This document shows, piece after piece, positions 53,381 to 64,000 of a stretch of DNA of 64,000 bases. Position 1 is the first letter of the stretch, and the number at the start of each line of letters is the position of its first letter. The stretch is taken from contig NC_054689.1 in NCBI RefSeq assembly GCF_011074885.1, forward strand, positions 1,736,001 through 1,800,000. Direction: 5' to 3'. The notes beneath the pieces are model-generated. The model saw only the letters and a list, made by a program, of their open reading frames with translations. It made no database searches and was not told the DNA's origin. The DNA comes from Brettanomyces bruxellensis (Eukaryota; Ascomycota; Pichiomycetes; Pichiales; Pichiaceae). Made by a program: the position numbers and the translations under genes.

Positions 53381-54179
53381 CATTATCCTCCAGATCTAAA
53401 TTTTTCCTCTCCGGTCTGATTTTTCCCTCTGTAAATTACATCGCTAGTCACTATAACATGTATATATAGCGAAAGTATGCTTTAACAATGCTACTTTCCG
53501 AACTTACTGCACAAGTATGCCCTATTTTCTTTTTAGCGAGAAGTATTGAGGTAGTGCGGTGTATATGGTTACCAATTCTTATGTATTACGTATTCTCCAT
53601 TTTCGCTTTTGAAAAGCTTAATTTGTCAAATGTCCGCTCCGCGATTCTCGTATACTTACTTTTTTTTCTTCATTCTCTTCTTGGCTTTATTCACGATGTC
53701 CGACTACCTCGTCAGTCGATAAATAAATTGGCTACCAGAATAGTGCGTAGTACCAATTCGCGCTGCAATGTAGGCTATTGAATTTTGTCCCAACCGGAAA
53801 AAACGATTTGTATGTTATCCCTCACTCTATTTACCAGTATAAGATCAAGCTGTATTTGCTATTTTTCTTTACTAATAGAGTATTTTGTTTATCATTTGCC
53901 CTCGTCAAATAGTGGCATTTTCATCATCAAAATAATCCAACATTTTTCCTTTATTGTGGCTCTAAAATGTGGTTCCCAAGGTCCTGCATTTTTTTTTGTT
54001 TGTTTCCCACGGCGTTATCCGTTTTCAAATTCGGTAGGTGCTGGTGTATTACTAATTGGCACGACCCCGCAATTTTATTTATATTGTAATTTTCCCGCCT
54101 AGTGAAGAAACTTTTCTTAACATTAGTAGCGGTACAATTGTATAATTTGGGTTATATAGATCAGTTTTAGAAACCAAAT

Positions 54180-55115
54180 ATGTCTACGCAATTTAAATTA
54201 CCAGTTGGCCCTTCAGGAATCCCTCTTTTGGGTTTTGGCACGGGAACCAAATACTTCAAACCTTCTGATGTGAAGGAGCTCAACCAGTCCTTGGTTAATA
54301 TTTTGGATACTGCAGCTCATAATGGTTTTATTCATATTGATACGGCAGAAGGTTACGGTATTTCTGCAGAAGTCTCGACTTTCCTCAAGAATTTAAAGGA
54401 TATCAAGAGATCGCAATTGTTCATTACCGATAAGTTCAATTTAAGCAGAAGGATTGGTATTGGTGCAAACGACGATGCTTCACCATATGCTCACTTGAAA
54501 AACACGCTAGATAATGTGTTCCATACTGATTACGTCGACCTTTATCTTTTACATGCTCCGTTTATAACAAAGGATAAGTTTGGCTTCACTTTGGAGGAGG
54601 CATGGCAATCAGTTGAGAAACTTTATGAGGAAGGTTTGGCAAAAAGAATTGGTGTTTCAAACTTTGCTGTCGATGATTTGAAACGGATTTTAAAGGTCGC
54701 CAAGTATCCACCACAGGTCAATCAAATTGAGTTCAACGTTTTTTTGCAAAATCAGACGCCCGATATTGTGGAGTTCTGCAAGAAAAATAACATAACTGTG
54801 GAGGCATATTCTCCATTAGCTCCATTGACCAGGGGTGATCTTACTACTGGAGTTGGTAAGAAGCTTGGTCTAAAGTTGGATGAATTGGAAAAGAAATACA
54901 AGAAGACAAAAACACAACTTTTATTAAGATGGGTAATCCAGAGAGGTATTGTTCCAATTACTACCACAAGCAAGGTCTCAAGACTTGATGAATGGAAGGG
55001 CATTTTTGACTTCACTTTATCTGAAACGGACGAGGAGGATATCACTAAAATAGGAAAAGAGTATAAGCCACAATTTAGATTGTATTGGAAGCCATTCTAT
55101 GACAAGTACAACTAA
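54180..55115 (+). CDS. Aldo-keto reductase, YDL124W-like (alpha-keto amide reductase family)
   Basis: NADPH-dependent aldo-keto reductase of 311 residues. Catalytic tetrad positions are visible: Asp and Tyr in HIDTAEGYG (about 53-61), Lys in ITDKFN (about 86), and His in LYLLHAPF (about 122). GVSNFAVDDLKRILKVAK, PQVNQIEFNVFLQNQTPDI, the VEAYSPLAPL strand and the end FRLYWKPFYDKYN match S. cerevisiae YDL124W (as I recall it, RLYWNKLYGKYN). That enzyme reduces alpha-keto amides and aldehydes. Cofactor-loop TTTSKVSRL is present. Physiological substrate unknown. Confidence 0.88.
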   Translation: MSTQFKLPVGPSGIPLLGFGTGTKYFKPSDVKELNQSLVNILDTAAHNGFIHIDTAEGYGISAEVSTFLKNLKDIKRSQLFITDKFNLSRRIGIGANDDASPYAHLKNTLDNVFHTDYVDLYLLHAPFITKDKFGFTLEEAWQSVEKLYEEGLAKRIGVSNFAVDDLKRILKVAKYPPQVNQIEFNVFLQNQTPDIVEFCKKNNITVEAYSPLAPLTRGDLTTGVGKKLGLKLDELEKKYKKTKTQLLLRWVIQRGIVPITTTSKVSRLDEWKGIFDFTLSETDEEDITKIGKEYKPQFRLYWKPFYDKYN

Positions 55116-55337
55116 TGTACAACTGGTTCATGCCACATTACTTTAAATTTATTTACCTCTCTTTTTTCTCTTTTATTTTACACATTATACCTAGGAATGT
55201 TATTTGAGTATTTATATTTATACAACTATCTCCTTACTTCATCCGCAATGATGTACAGTAATGATCTGAAATGAATATAATGGGTGGTGAGGTGAGGCTG
55301 AGAAAAGAGTATAAACAAAACAAGGCCCTATATGTTT

Positions 55338-58300
55338 TCAATGCCAATCGAATAAATTGTTATATGATGGATAGCCGTTATTATTAGCTGAATTTGCGTC
55401 CGGTTGCTCCTTGTTACTACCAACTTCAAGTCGGGCTCTCTTATTTTGTCCATCTAGTTCAAAATCGAAGGGAACACCTATTGAAGCGTCAACACCGAAG
55501 TCATTTAGCATCAATAAATCGCTGTATGACTTCCCGTTCCCTGGAGCAAAAGAACTTGGGTGATCAGTCGCTTGGGTAGTTTCTTTATGCTTTTGAGTAT
55601 CCGTGCCTGATAGGTTTGCCTGTGGCCTCTCCAAAATAGAAGCACTCGACATCTCAGAATTGTTGTGAACGTGATCTATATTGACCTGCTGTAGCATATC
55701 ATTCAAGCTTTTAACTTCCTGCTGCTGTGTTACGTTAAATATATGCAGCATATCCTGGTTTCCTGGAAACTGCAACCCATGGAGATTCTGATTCAATTGT
55801 TGTTCCTCCAGCTTTTTATATGAGCTTCCACTATTAGAATTCCAATCTGGTGTTGTTTGAGATCCTTGTACTCCTGTATTATAACCTTGTGTGAAGCTTC
55901 CTGTAGAGCTAGTGTTGCTGTTGTTTGATGCTGAATGTGGTGAAGTGCTTTGGTTTCTGAGAGAATTGCGTTGATATTGCATTCCTGGTGGAATCGGTTG
56001 GAACGGTTGTCGCATCTGTTGTTGTAATGTTTGAATCTGATATCCGACCTTATTCGTAAATATATCATTAAGAGCAGTGGCTGAATCTGGCTCTGTTTTG
56101 ACAGACGAACTGGTATTGCCATTGATGCTATCGCTAAAACGTCTCTCATGCGATAAATTCAAATGATGTCTACCTTCAACACCATTCACACTATTACTTC
56201 GAATCGGAACAGCACTGTCTACATTAATCGTTGCAGTTATTTGATTGTTGCCTTCACTATACGTGTTTGCTGTTGCAACATTGCGCAGTGGAGAGGTGAT
56301 CCCTTTATATTTGGAAATATCGGTAATCAAACGAGGCGGTGGAGAAGGTGAAAGTGGAATAGGATGTGGCTGAGAAAAAATTGCATCGACTGCACGCTCA
56401 AGGCATGTGCAACAATCTGAAGAAAGGCATCCAAGCATCTTTATTTCACTCTCATCCTTCAAATCTTGAATTGCGGAAGTGATCAACGACTTAGCTTCCT
56501 GGAATAGTGCACCGCCCCTTGTGAATTCTAGAGCACTCTTTGCTGCTAGCAATACAAAGCGAGCTTTTTGTCTGGGCAGATTCATTGGTAATGGTAAATA
56601 ATAAAAGTCATGTCCAGGAGAACTCAAAGCCTTAGTTATTGTTAAAATTGCAGTAGTTGCCTGCTGAATACTGATAAATGCTGGCGAACTTTTGTTATTC
56701 TGGGATTCGGATGCCATTAAAGGCATGTATATTAATGCCTTGGCCTGGTAGTACAAGTATAGTAATGTCAATTGTGTGTTATTCATCTTATCATAATCAC
56801 TAAAGTTTCCATCAACATCAAGACGATTAAAACTGACGGTGGGAGGAATAGTCTTTCTCCATGAATCAAGCATATTTTCCATTACGAAGCATGCAGATTC
56901 ATCTATTGATGGCTTTTTCAAGTTGTTATCGTTCCTTTTAAATATATTGTCCACAATTGTACCCAAAATTCTTGAGTACCTCATAACGCTCAATGCTGAA
57001 TCGCATACTTTACCAACAAGTGAAAGCTTTATATTGTTGAAAGTAATCATGTTGATATCCGAGTCTTTGTTTTCCTTATCCGATGAGCTTGATGAGGGTA
57101 GAGCACATTCGATTTCATAATCCTTAAATAATCGTGGAACACCTAAAATGAACGCACTAAATGCATCTAGTGAATAACTGCACCAAAAGAGAATTCTCCT
57201 CTCACCCTGTTGAAGTTTTGACACATTCGAACCGTTGTATCCCAAAACAGCAGCAGGACATCTCTGCAATCTCAATTGCTGCGACATGGTTACCATTCTG
57301 CCACGAAGCTCATAACTTGTATTAAGGTCCCCCGTAGTAAGGCAGTAAAGTAATTCAATTGTCACCATCTGCAAGGAAGATATCGAACAGATGGATGTCA
57401 TATTGGAAGTTATAAATTGTTTGATCATATGGTCGTAGAACTGCAATACTTCTGTGTTACTGGACTCTTTCTTATTTCCACTCTTGAATGAATTGTTGCG
57501 CTCGTGAGAAAGTAACACCAATGCTGTTATTATAACCAAAAGTTCTCCAAATTTCTCAAAGCCAACCATGCCACCATCTTCAAAGTTCTTTCCACGACTT
57601 TTCCCAAACTTGATGTAATTGTTCATAAAAATCTCTTTGTTAAAGATTGGAACAATGGTATTCCATGTGTCAAAATATACTGAAACACATAAATCCAAGT
57701 TTAAATAATTTGGAAGGTTAAGAGTCCTAAAGAACTGAATGGATTCCTCTCTTTTTAATCCATGAAAGTTTACCCCTTTAAACGTGACAGGATATTGATT
57801 GAACTTATCGCCATCATTTGGCAGCTCCTTCAATAGTGCAATGCTCCTAGCAGTCAAGTATGGAGCCTTAGAGTTAAACCCGTGAACATTCACAATCTTT
57901 GCAAGAAGAGTTGGGATAAACAGCGTTTCTTCAGTTGATCGAGGAATAGATGCTGCAATCAAATTTGCCAAATTCATGAAATTTTTTGTTCGAAGCTTAT
58001 TTTGAAGTGATATGGCTGCTGCTGCACCCGGTGCATTCACCTGTTCAAATGAATTGAATCCATATCTGCGCCTAAGATCGTCTGCACCTGCAGTATACGA
58101 TGCTGACTCAGAAGCTCCGACTGAGTATAATGAAATATTGTCGTCACTCAGCTCCCCGTGATCAATATCAACCGATCCTGCTACAGAGACAGGTCTATCA
58201 TGAATAGAATGAGCATATCCACAGTTGCATGAGTCATCATGAAGATGTCCTAGATGGCCACAACCAAGAGTTTTCTTAGTTCGACTATTTGGTGATCGAA

Positions 58301-58805
58301 CTTCCTTCTTGTGTTGCTGGTTAAATCTGGTCAAATTCTCCTTATTTAAGGGTACATTCAGTGGAGATTGTGAGTTGGACTTTGGCGTTCCACTCGACTT
58401 CCCAGAACTGGGATTGTCATCCATAGCAGAATCGATACTACCGGGAGAAGCAACCTGTGCACCTGATCCAGAACTGGATGTCTTCAAGCTCAAAAGTTTT
58501 TGCAGCTTCTTGTTTTCAAATTCAAGCTCTCGCACTCTCTCTTCCAAAGATTCGGTGTACCCTCTAGGGAAAGCCTTTCTGGCTAACTTATCTGTGAAGA
58601 TGCATTCTAAGCCAACAACCTTACAGTTAGCACATTGCCTTTTTTCACCAGGTTTGTGTTCTTTATCGTCATCATCATAAAAGCACCGTATTTTCTTTTT
58701 GCGACAACGGTCACATGCAACTGAAACTCTGGATGTATTAGACCCTGGAGGACGAATTGTTTTCGGCTTTGATGTCGTTTTCGTTGTTTGACTATTCAAA
58801 GCCAT
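55338..58805 (-). CDS. CAT8: Zn(II)2Cys6 transcription factor, Cat8-like
   Basis: 1155-residue zinc-cluster regulator. The DNA-binding domain has six cysteines at 31, 34, 41, 58, 61 and 68. The spacing between the third and fourth is 16 residues (FYDDDDKEHKPGEKRQ), beyond the usual 5-12. The linker DKLARKAFPRGYTESLEERV and the following coiled coil (about 84-107) match Cat8, the activator of gluconeogenic genes. A Cys/His-rich motif (CGHLGHLHDDSCNCG, about 181-195) also resembles Candida-type Cat8. The fungal-specific middle domain spans about 350-750; the C-terminal 350 residues are Ser/Asn/Gln-rich, suited to activation. A GTGGGG (Mig1 core) lies 240 bp upstream. Confidence 0.65.
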   Translation of the reverse strand: MALNSQTTKTTSKPKTIRPPGSNTSRVSVACDRCRKKKIRCFYDDDDKEHKPGEKRQCANCKVVGLECIFTDKLARKAFPRGYTESLEERVRELEFENKKLQKLLSLKTSSSGSGAQVASPGSIDSAMDDNPSSGKSSGTPKSNSQSPLNVPLNKENLTRFNQQHKKEVRSPNSRTKKTLGCGHLGHLHDDSCNCGYAHSIHDRPVSVAGSVDIDHGELSDDNISLYSVGASESASYTAGADDLRRRYGFNSFEQVNAPGAAAAISLQNKLRTKNFMNLANLIAASIPRSTEETLFIPTLLAKIVNVHGFNSKAPYLTARSIALLKELPNDGDKFNQYPVTFKGVNFHGLKREESIQFFRTLNLPNYLNLDLCVSVYFDTWNTIVPIFNKEIFMNNYIKFGKSRGKNFEDGGMVGFEKFGELLVIITALVLLSHERNNSFKSGNKKESSNTEVLQFYDHMIKQFITSNMTSICSISSLQMVTIELLYCLTTGDLNTSYELRGRMVTMSQQLRLQRCPAAVLGYNGSNVSKLQQGERRILFWCSYSLDAFSAFILGVPRLFKDYEIECALPSSSSSDKENKDSDINMITFNNIKLSLVGKVCDSALSVMRYSRILGTIVDNIFKRNDNNLKKPSIDESACFVMENMLDSWRKTIPPTVSFNRLDVDGNFSDYDKMNNTQLTLLYLYYQAKALIYMPLMASESQNNKSSPAFISIQQATTAILTITKALSSPGHDFYYLPLPMNLPRQKARFVLLAAKSALEFTRGGALFQEAKSLITSAIQDLKDESEIKMLGCLSSDCCTCLERAVDAIFSQPHPIPLSPSPPPRLITDISKYKGITSPLRNVATANTYSEGNNQITATINVDSAVPIRSNSVNGVEGRHHLNLSHERRFSDSINGNTSSSVKTEPDSATALNDIFTNKVGYQIQTLQQQMRQPFQPIPPGMQYQRNSLRNQSTSPHSASNNSNTSSTGSFTQGYNTGVQGSQTTPDWNSNSGSSYKKLEEQQLNQNLHGLQFPGNQDMLHIFNVTQQQEVKSLNDMLQQVNIDHVHNNSEMSSASILERPQANLSGTDTQKHKETTQATDHPSSFAPGNGKSYSDLLMLNDFGVDASIGVPFDFELDGQNKRARLEVGSNKEQPDANSANNNGYPSYNNLFDWH

Positions 58806-60607
58806 TTTGATAGAACTTTTTTAGCTTTTAAATATGTTTTCCAAATATGACTCAGATCCAAAGTTTATGTTATCCAAGATTTGAGTAGCCTTCTATCTTG
58901 GTACTAAGATGCTTGAATATTTATTTTTATTGGTATAGATGTTAAAATTATGAGATGAAAATACAATACATTCAGCTTATAAGAATTCGCACCCCTCCCT
59001 TCTTTCCTCCTCATTTTTCTGCCTTTCAAAAAATTTAAATAAGTGTGGGGAAGTGACCTAAGAGAGCTAGCTGCCTTCGTTTAAAATCCTGGGCAGGAAC
59101 CCCGTAATTTTTTAGAATCCCGGAGATCAAAACAAAAAAATAAAAAAGCGGAGCCTGCACAATACAAAATTCCCTAGTTTCCTTATTTTTACCTGCTTAC
59201 GTACTGGTGTTCTGTAACCTTTTTCTTGGATTGTTGGGGCGATGGAAAAAGTTCATGCGAGAGTTATTTATTATTTTATTGTGTGTAATATTTAGCATTT
59301 ATATGGCTTCCGTTTATTTTGCCTTTAGCAAATAAGCTATATGGTTATTAAGTTAGAAGTTGTGATTATTCTCCAGGGCTGATGTCCAGTGTAATATATT
59401 TATAAGAATAAAAAAAGGAAAAAAAAGTTTCTGAAAAGTAGTCCCCATCACGTGAGGTATTATATCTCTTTTAATCTTCAAGACTGTCTCCTATATCACA
59501 TAAGTAACATTAATGATAAACATAATTTGAGTGCTAATTTTGTTTATTTACTGTGTTTTATCTAGTTGAATTCATCTGGTAAAATAAAATTTGGATTATT
59601 GTGTAATTTCTCTGATAAATCTTTATTTTTTTTTTTGAGTTTGATATGCCGCGTCTCAATGCAAAGTAACATCATACGCACATTTACACTTGACCTGATC
59701 CTAATAAATCAGAAAGGAGTTGGAATCTTAAACATAACAATATATTCATCTATCTAACATTATTTCCCTTTAAATAAAATACCTTTAGAACCGTTAAAAT
59801 TTTATCTGAACTTAATTCGAAGTGTTATTTTGCACACTATAAAAATTAAAATTTTCATGGTTTTATTTTTTTCTTAATCTTCTCACAAACCATCATTAAT
59901 TTAGGTGAAAGAAGAATTACAACTGATATTTTTTTTTTCAATGGGATGTGATTGAAACCAATCTTATAATCAAGTTCTTATGATATTAAAACAAATATTG
60001 TCAATTTAACTAAAACATAGATCGTTCATTATGCTTCTCTAAAATATTAGTTTATGGTACAATTGTGCGATTCACTCCTTAATTTAAAATCCCTCGAATT
60101 GAGAATACCATTAGCGTTAATCGTTGCGTAGACAAAAACCTGAAAAATTTTTTACAGGTTTCCTAAATTTTTTTTGACTATAAAAGAACGAGAAATCCAC
60201 TATACAGAACTTTTTAGTTTGTTCAAGATACTTTCTCTCTTTCTTTTTCAAGACCAATACTCGATATTTGGGCATAGAAGGTAATGCATATTATTTGGAA
60301 TATCGGAAAATGTGACTAGTAGGTCATATGCTTCAGATGATTCAGATAGTATCGAGTTAGCAGAATTGTTGTTGGAACGCAATGATGAATTCTTATTCAA
60401 CGAATTTCTTCACCTGAATTTAATGTGGATAAAAAAAAGACAGAGCTTTTTAACCCTGAGTGTTCCTTCGATTAATATCTGCTTTCTTTCTACTGCTGAC
60501 GATGCTTATTTTATTACATCTAACCTTTTTTCTAAACGTAGAGGGAAAATGCAAATTGACGTTAAAAATAATATATCTATATATTGCTATTTCTTTACTT
60601 ACGAATC
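58806..60607. other. Promoter region of the CAT8-like gene, 3' side of NCP1
   Basis: About 1.8 kb. It holds GTGGGG at 59045-59050 (Mig1-type) and CACGTG at 59449-59454. The frame 60312-60626 begins with GTG; its first 30 codons are acidic and look protein-like (DDSDSIELAELLLERND), but there is no ATG or clear upstream exon, so it is not called a gene. Confidence 0.6.
59045..59050 (+). promoter_or_regulatory. Candidate Mig1 site upstream of the CAT8-like gene
   Basis: GTGGGG, preceded by an AATAA stretch, 240 bp from the start codon. S. cerevisiae CAT8 is repressed by Mig1 in glucose. Short motif, so low certainty. Confidence 0.35.
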
Positions 60608-62647
60608 TTACCACACATCTTCTTGATATCTATTTTCGACCTTCAGATCCTTGACAATGTCTGCTGCATCCTCGGCGGATATATTGTTTTCCTTTGCAAT
60701 GATGCTGGTTAATGCTTTTTGCACATCTCTAGCCATTCTGGAAGCATCACCACACACATAGAAGAATGCACCCTTTTCCAAAAGGTCAAATATCTCCTTG
60801 CTGTGCTCTAGCATTTTGTGCTGAACGTAAACCTTTTTAGCCGTCTCTCTCGAGAATGCTGTCACAATCTTCAAATCACCACCCAACGTCTTTGCATACT
60901 CTGGCCACTCGTCCTTGTACAGATAATCATCTGTTGATCTTCTGCAACCGTAAAACAAAATCATTTTTCCACCTTTGTCACCATTTTCAGCCTGCTTAAC
61001 TCTCTCTCTAATGAAACCCCTGAACGGAGCAACACCAGTTCCTGGACCAACCATAATCACTGGCGTATTAGAGTTTGAAGGAAGCTTGAAAGTGGACCGG
61101 CGAACATGAACAGGAAGCTTAAACTTACTGAATTTTCCTCTAGGTCCATCCTGATCATAATTTTCATATGGCTTCACATCAGTGACGTGGTTCTGCTTAA
61201 CCTCTAAGTCAAATATAAGGTTACTGCAAACACCAGTTGTCATTCTAGTCGTATTTGGTACATCATTTGCCTCCACCATAACAGTTGCATGAACTTTTTC
61301 TTTGTCGTAAAGAGAGGACGACGAAATGGAATAATAACGAGGTTGAATATGAGCAATCGATTCTATAATAAATGCAAAGGGTAACGTGTTCCATTTTGCA
61401 CCATTACTCAAAGAGAGCAAAGCATCTGCAACATTAAAACCTTTATCGGTTATTTCCTTCTGGAATAGACTTTTATCATTCGAAATCTTTTCAACTCTTT
61501 GCTTCGTCTCTTCGTCCGGAGAAAATTGAACAACAGACTTCACAAACTGCCTTGAAACAGGACCCGAAATTTCCAAATAATATCTGATAACGGCAGCGTA
61601 AGTTGTAGGAGTAGGAATTTCACAGCGAACAGTTGGGTCCAAGGACTTGATATCTATAACGTGATCTTTCTTATCCTCCAGGCCTAATGCCTCGACAAAC
61701 TTGGTAACCTTGGAATCAGGGTTAGATGGCCAAATTGCAAGATGGTCTCCGGTGAGATATTTAATATTGGAGTTCGAAAGGTCCAATTCAACGTGAATAC
61801 AGTGTCTTTTAGGACACAATTCCTTAGAGAACACAACCGGAGCCAGGAATGGGTGGGTGTGATCGAAAAATTCAGCTTTAGTACCATCATTATTAATATT
61901 AACGTACCGTGAATCTGGTTCTCCAAGAGCAACTTCAGGAGACTCTTTAGTAAGAGTGTCATTTTCAGAGACCTCCATACTTGGTTCATATTCAAGCTCC
62001 TTTTCATCCAATTTTAAGGTATTCTTCAAAACAGCGAACATCGAGTCCTTCCAAGCAAGATAATCCTCATCCATGGTAGCCATTCCATCATCACCAAGTC
62101 CAAGCTCTCCAATCTGTTTGGCGTTTTTACTTTTGAGCGTCTTAGATGTACGCTTACCAGTGGCATTATAAAACTCGTATGTGGAGTTTCCAAGACCAAA
62201 GCAAGCAAACTTCAATCCCGAAAGATCCTCACAATCATTATCTAAATAGTCAAAGAAATCAAGAGCATTATCCGTTGGATCACCTTCACCGTATGTCGCG
62301 GTAAAGAAAAACACCATTTTGAAACCACTCACCTCGGATGCAATCTTATCAAAGTTGTCATAGTCATAATCAGCTAAATCAGCACACATTGTTGGCACTC
62401 CAAACCGAGATTGGAATTCCTTCGCAAACTTGTGTGCATAATCCTCAGCTGTACCTGTTTGGGAACCAAAGAGAACAAGTGCCTTCTTTCCGGTTTCGTT
62501 CAGCGTTTCGACAAGATCTCTAGATCCAGAGCCAGAAGCAGACACATCTTCACCATCTTTTGCCCAAAGTTTACCTTTTGAGAAATATGCTGCGAAACCC
62601 GCAATTATAACGATTAATATAAAAAGGTCAAGTGGATCGATAGCCAT
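60608..62647 (-). CDS. NCP1: NADPH-cytochrome P450 reductase
   Basis: ER flavoprotein that passes electrons from NADPH through FAD and FMN to P450 enzymes such as Erg11, and to squalene epoxidase. The 679-residue protein has an N-terminal membrane anchor (about 4-23), FMN site FGSQTGTAEDYAHKFAKE (about 60-77), TATYGEGDPTDNA, the FAD motif RYYSISSSSLYD, NADPH site MVGPGTGVAPFRGF, the YGCRRSTDDYLYKDE block, and the end RYQEDVW with the conserved terminal Trp. The length is close to S. cerevisiae Ncp1 (691 aa). Complete and without odd gaps. Confidence 0.98.
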   Translation of the reverse strand: MAIDPLDLFILIVIIAGFAAYFSKGKLWAKDGEDVSASGSGSRDLVETLNETGKKALVLFGSQTGTAEDYAHKFAKEFQSRFGVPTMCADLADYDYDNFDKIASEVSGFKMVFFFTATYGEGDPTDNALDFFDYLDNDCEDLSGLKFACFGLGNSTYEFYNATGKRTSKTLKSKNAKQIGELGLGDDGMATMDEDYLAWKDSMFAVLKNTLKLDEKELEYEPSMEVSENDTLTKESPEVALGEPDSRYVNINNDGTKAEFFDHTHPFLAPVVFSKELCPKRHCIHVELDLSNSNIKYLTGDHLAIWPSNPDSKVTKFVEALGLEDKKDHVIDIKSLDPTVRCEIPTPTTYAAVIRYYLEISGPVSRQFVKSVVQFSPDEETKQRVEKISNDKSLFQKEITDKGFNVADALLSLSNGAKWNTLPFAFIIESIAHIQPRYYSISSSSLYDKEKVHATVMVEANDVPNTTRMTTGVCSNLIFDLEVKQNHVTDVKPYENYDQDGPRGKFSKFKLPVHVRRSTFKLPSNSNTPVIMVGPGTGVAPFRGFIRERVKQAENGDKGGKMILFYGCRRSTDDYLYKDEWPEYAKTLGGDLKIVTAFSRETAKKVYVQHKMLEHSKEIFDLLEKGAFFYVCGDASRMARDVQKALTSIIAKENNISAEDAADIVKDLKVENRYQEDVW

Positions 62648-63501
62648 TATTAGAAAGAAACACTTCTTTTTTTCAGAAACAGTTTCACAGATGATGTTCA
62701 GAGTCGAGACAGCACAGTCCTTCCAATAATGTATAAAATAAATAGCAGATGCCCTTTCTTTAGCAAAACGATACTTCTATGTGCACACCAGCTGTTTCAG
62801 AAGAAGCTAAAAGAATCAGGATGCAGGTATATATGGTACTGTAAATCTAAAATATTAATTTTTTCCTGCCTTTACTTCTTGTTCCGAAGTCTATAGGTAA
62901 ATATCTAATATCGGGTAAAAAATTAGGATGTGAAAAAACGAACAATATACACCGGTCTGTTGGTACACTTCAATCGCATGATCTTGCTGTACGTGAAAAA
63001 AAAGGTCCTTGTAACGCGCTGATCTTGCACCAATTCCAAGAGGGTCAAAGGGGAAAAAAATGCTGCCGAAAATTTGCAAAGCGGAACGAATGATATACGA
63101 CGAATTTATGGTTCGCTACGAGCACTGATAAACCAGCCACCACCCCTATCTTAAAATTCCCTATAACAAAATTTGGGAAATGCATACACACCAACATTCT
63201 TTTTTTTTGATCCTGAAAACAAACCTTAATGATAGCAAACTTTAAATGAGCTTCTTATCTCATAGAATTAAGCAAGAGTATATTCATATACAAATTTACC
63301 GATTTTTTTATCTTTGGCATCCAACGCCTAAAACGGGAAAAAATTACCGATGTACAAGATACCGCATCATTTTCTTTACGCGGTAATACTCTAAATATTC
63401 TTCTGTTCTCGACTCTGCTAATAAACAGAATGGTATCGAAAAGCAAAAAATTAATGCTATAAAATATCGGAGCCAATCGACGATATTTCCGATATTCTTA
63501 A
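62648..63501. other. Promoter region of NCP1, 3' side of PEX3
   Basis: About 850 bp. Open frames (62891-63079, 63255-63476) look like chance. No recognised sterol or heme response element. Confidence 0.55.
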
Positions 63502-64000
63502 TTAAAATTTGAAGTTCGAGTAAATACTTGCACTTAAATCTTCTAGCTCTTGTAAATTGTTCAATGTGCTAAGAATCTCATTATCAAGAGAGCTGTTGGT
63601 GAGCTTATTAGACTGTTTAGTGATCAACGCTAACAGGGAGGCAAGCTTTAATTTTTCAGGACAGATTTCTGCAATACTAGGTTCATTCGCCTCAGTATCT
63701 GCCTTTGAAACTGAACTTCTTTCAACCGTAGCAAGAATTTTGTCTAGAACTAATGAAATGCCGACAGTTACCAAAAGATTTAAAAGTGAAATAACCTGTT
63801 CATTTGCAAGGTACTCTTTCAATTCTGTTAGGAGCTTTTCTAAATTTTCCGTATTGGCGATGTCTGAATTGAATTCTGCCAAAAAATCAGCACTATTAGT
63901 TTGTTGAAGTAAATAAAACTCCTTATCATGAGGAGGAAGAAGTGAGCTCACGATAACACTCTGGTTGCTATCCAAAGATTCCGCATTTTCATCATTTCGT
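63502..64000 (-). CDS. PEX3: Peroxisomal biogenesis factor Pex3, C-terminal part (runs off window)
   Basis: Partial gene: 165 residues are visible and the frame stays open to the right edge, so the N-terminus and start are outside. The region has [20 protein letters not shown], the [18 protein letters not shown] helix and the C-terminus [15 protein letters not shown]. The final ASIYSNF stretch and helical layout fit the cytosolic end of Pex3, the membrane receptor for Pex19 in peroxisomal membrane protein import. The match is short, so the call is moderate. Confidence 0.65.
   Translation of the reverse strand, partial: RNDENAESLDSNQSVIVSSLLPPHDKEFYLLQQTNSADFLAEFNSDIANTENLEKLLTELKEYLANEQVISLLNLLVTVGISLVLDKILATVERSSVSKADTEANEPSIAEICPEKLKLASLLALITKQSNKLTNSSLDNEILSTLNNLQELEDLSASIYSNFKF

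Noticed and set aside
53488..54102. Two frames (97 and 105 codons) upstream of the aldo-keto reductase
   Set aside because: AT-rich hydrophobic products without motifs, adjacent frames in promoter DNA. RNA evidence would be needed.

Overview
This window is a gene-dense stretch of nuclear chromosome from a budding yeast (Saccharomycotina). It carries about 33 protein-coding genes on both strands. Most are unspliced; five or six have a single intron near the start codon, with GTAAGT/GTATGT donors and TACTAAC-type branch points. The V-ATPase c' subunit (VMA11), Rit1, Poa1, Mdj2, Cpr7, Sqt1 and Nsl1 are all diagnostic of Saccharomycotina. A CTG codon at 11453-11455 falls on an invariant leucine of Rnr1, so the CUG-Ser code is unlikely. 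Overall character suggests the Pichiaceae (Brettanomyces/Pichia type), but I cannot fix the genus. I saw no tRNA, rRNA, transposon, CRISPR array or telomeric repeat. One undetermined base (N) lies at 48743.

Layout. 1-9 kb: a KTR mannosyltransferase, CIN4/ARL2, PSO2, KAP95 and a TMT1-like methyltransferase. 9-20 kb: RPL26 (spliced), RNR1, CMD1 (spliced), RBD2, NSL1, VMA11 (spliced) and RVB2. 20-35 kb: ENV7-like kinase, an SRA1-like protein, MDJ2 (probably spliced), HUT1, a WHI5/NRM1-like repressor, LRO1, ATG3, PRP46, SQT1 and RIB5. 35-48 kb: a cytosolic-type malate dehydrogenase, RPL25 (spliced), MRPS18 (spliced), CPR7, POA1, RIT1 and a NAB6/MRN1-like RNA-binding protein. 48-64 kb: GAPDH, a YDL124W-like aldo-keto reductase, a CAT8-like zinc-cluster regulator, NCP1 and the 3' end of a probable PEX3.

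The genes are core housekeeping genes, not a cluster. Some functional threads can be seen. RNR1 has two inverted composite MluI-box/forkhead elements, and the WHI5/NRM1-like repressor of G1/S transcription has ACGCG cores in its own promoter. The two ribosomal protein genes carry an identical CACGTGAC box about 295 bp upstream of ATG. A CAT8-like activator, malate dehydrogenase and GAPDH suggest carbon-source regulation.

I found no convincing undescribed multi-gene system. The best leads are small: a perfect 43-bp palindrome in a gene-free 1.75-kb region, the RNR1 composite elements, an arginine in place of a near-invariant histidine in the mannosyltransferase, an enlarged zinc-cluster loop in the CAT8-like factor, and hidden first exons that change the N-termini of five or six proteins.
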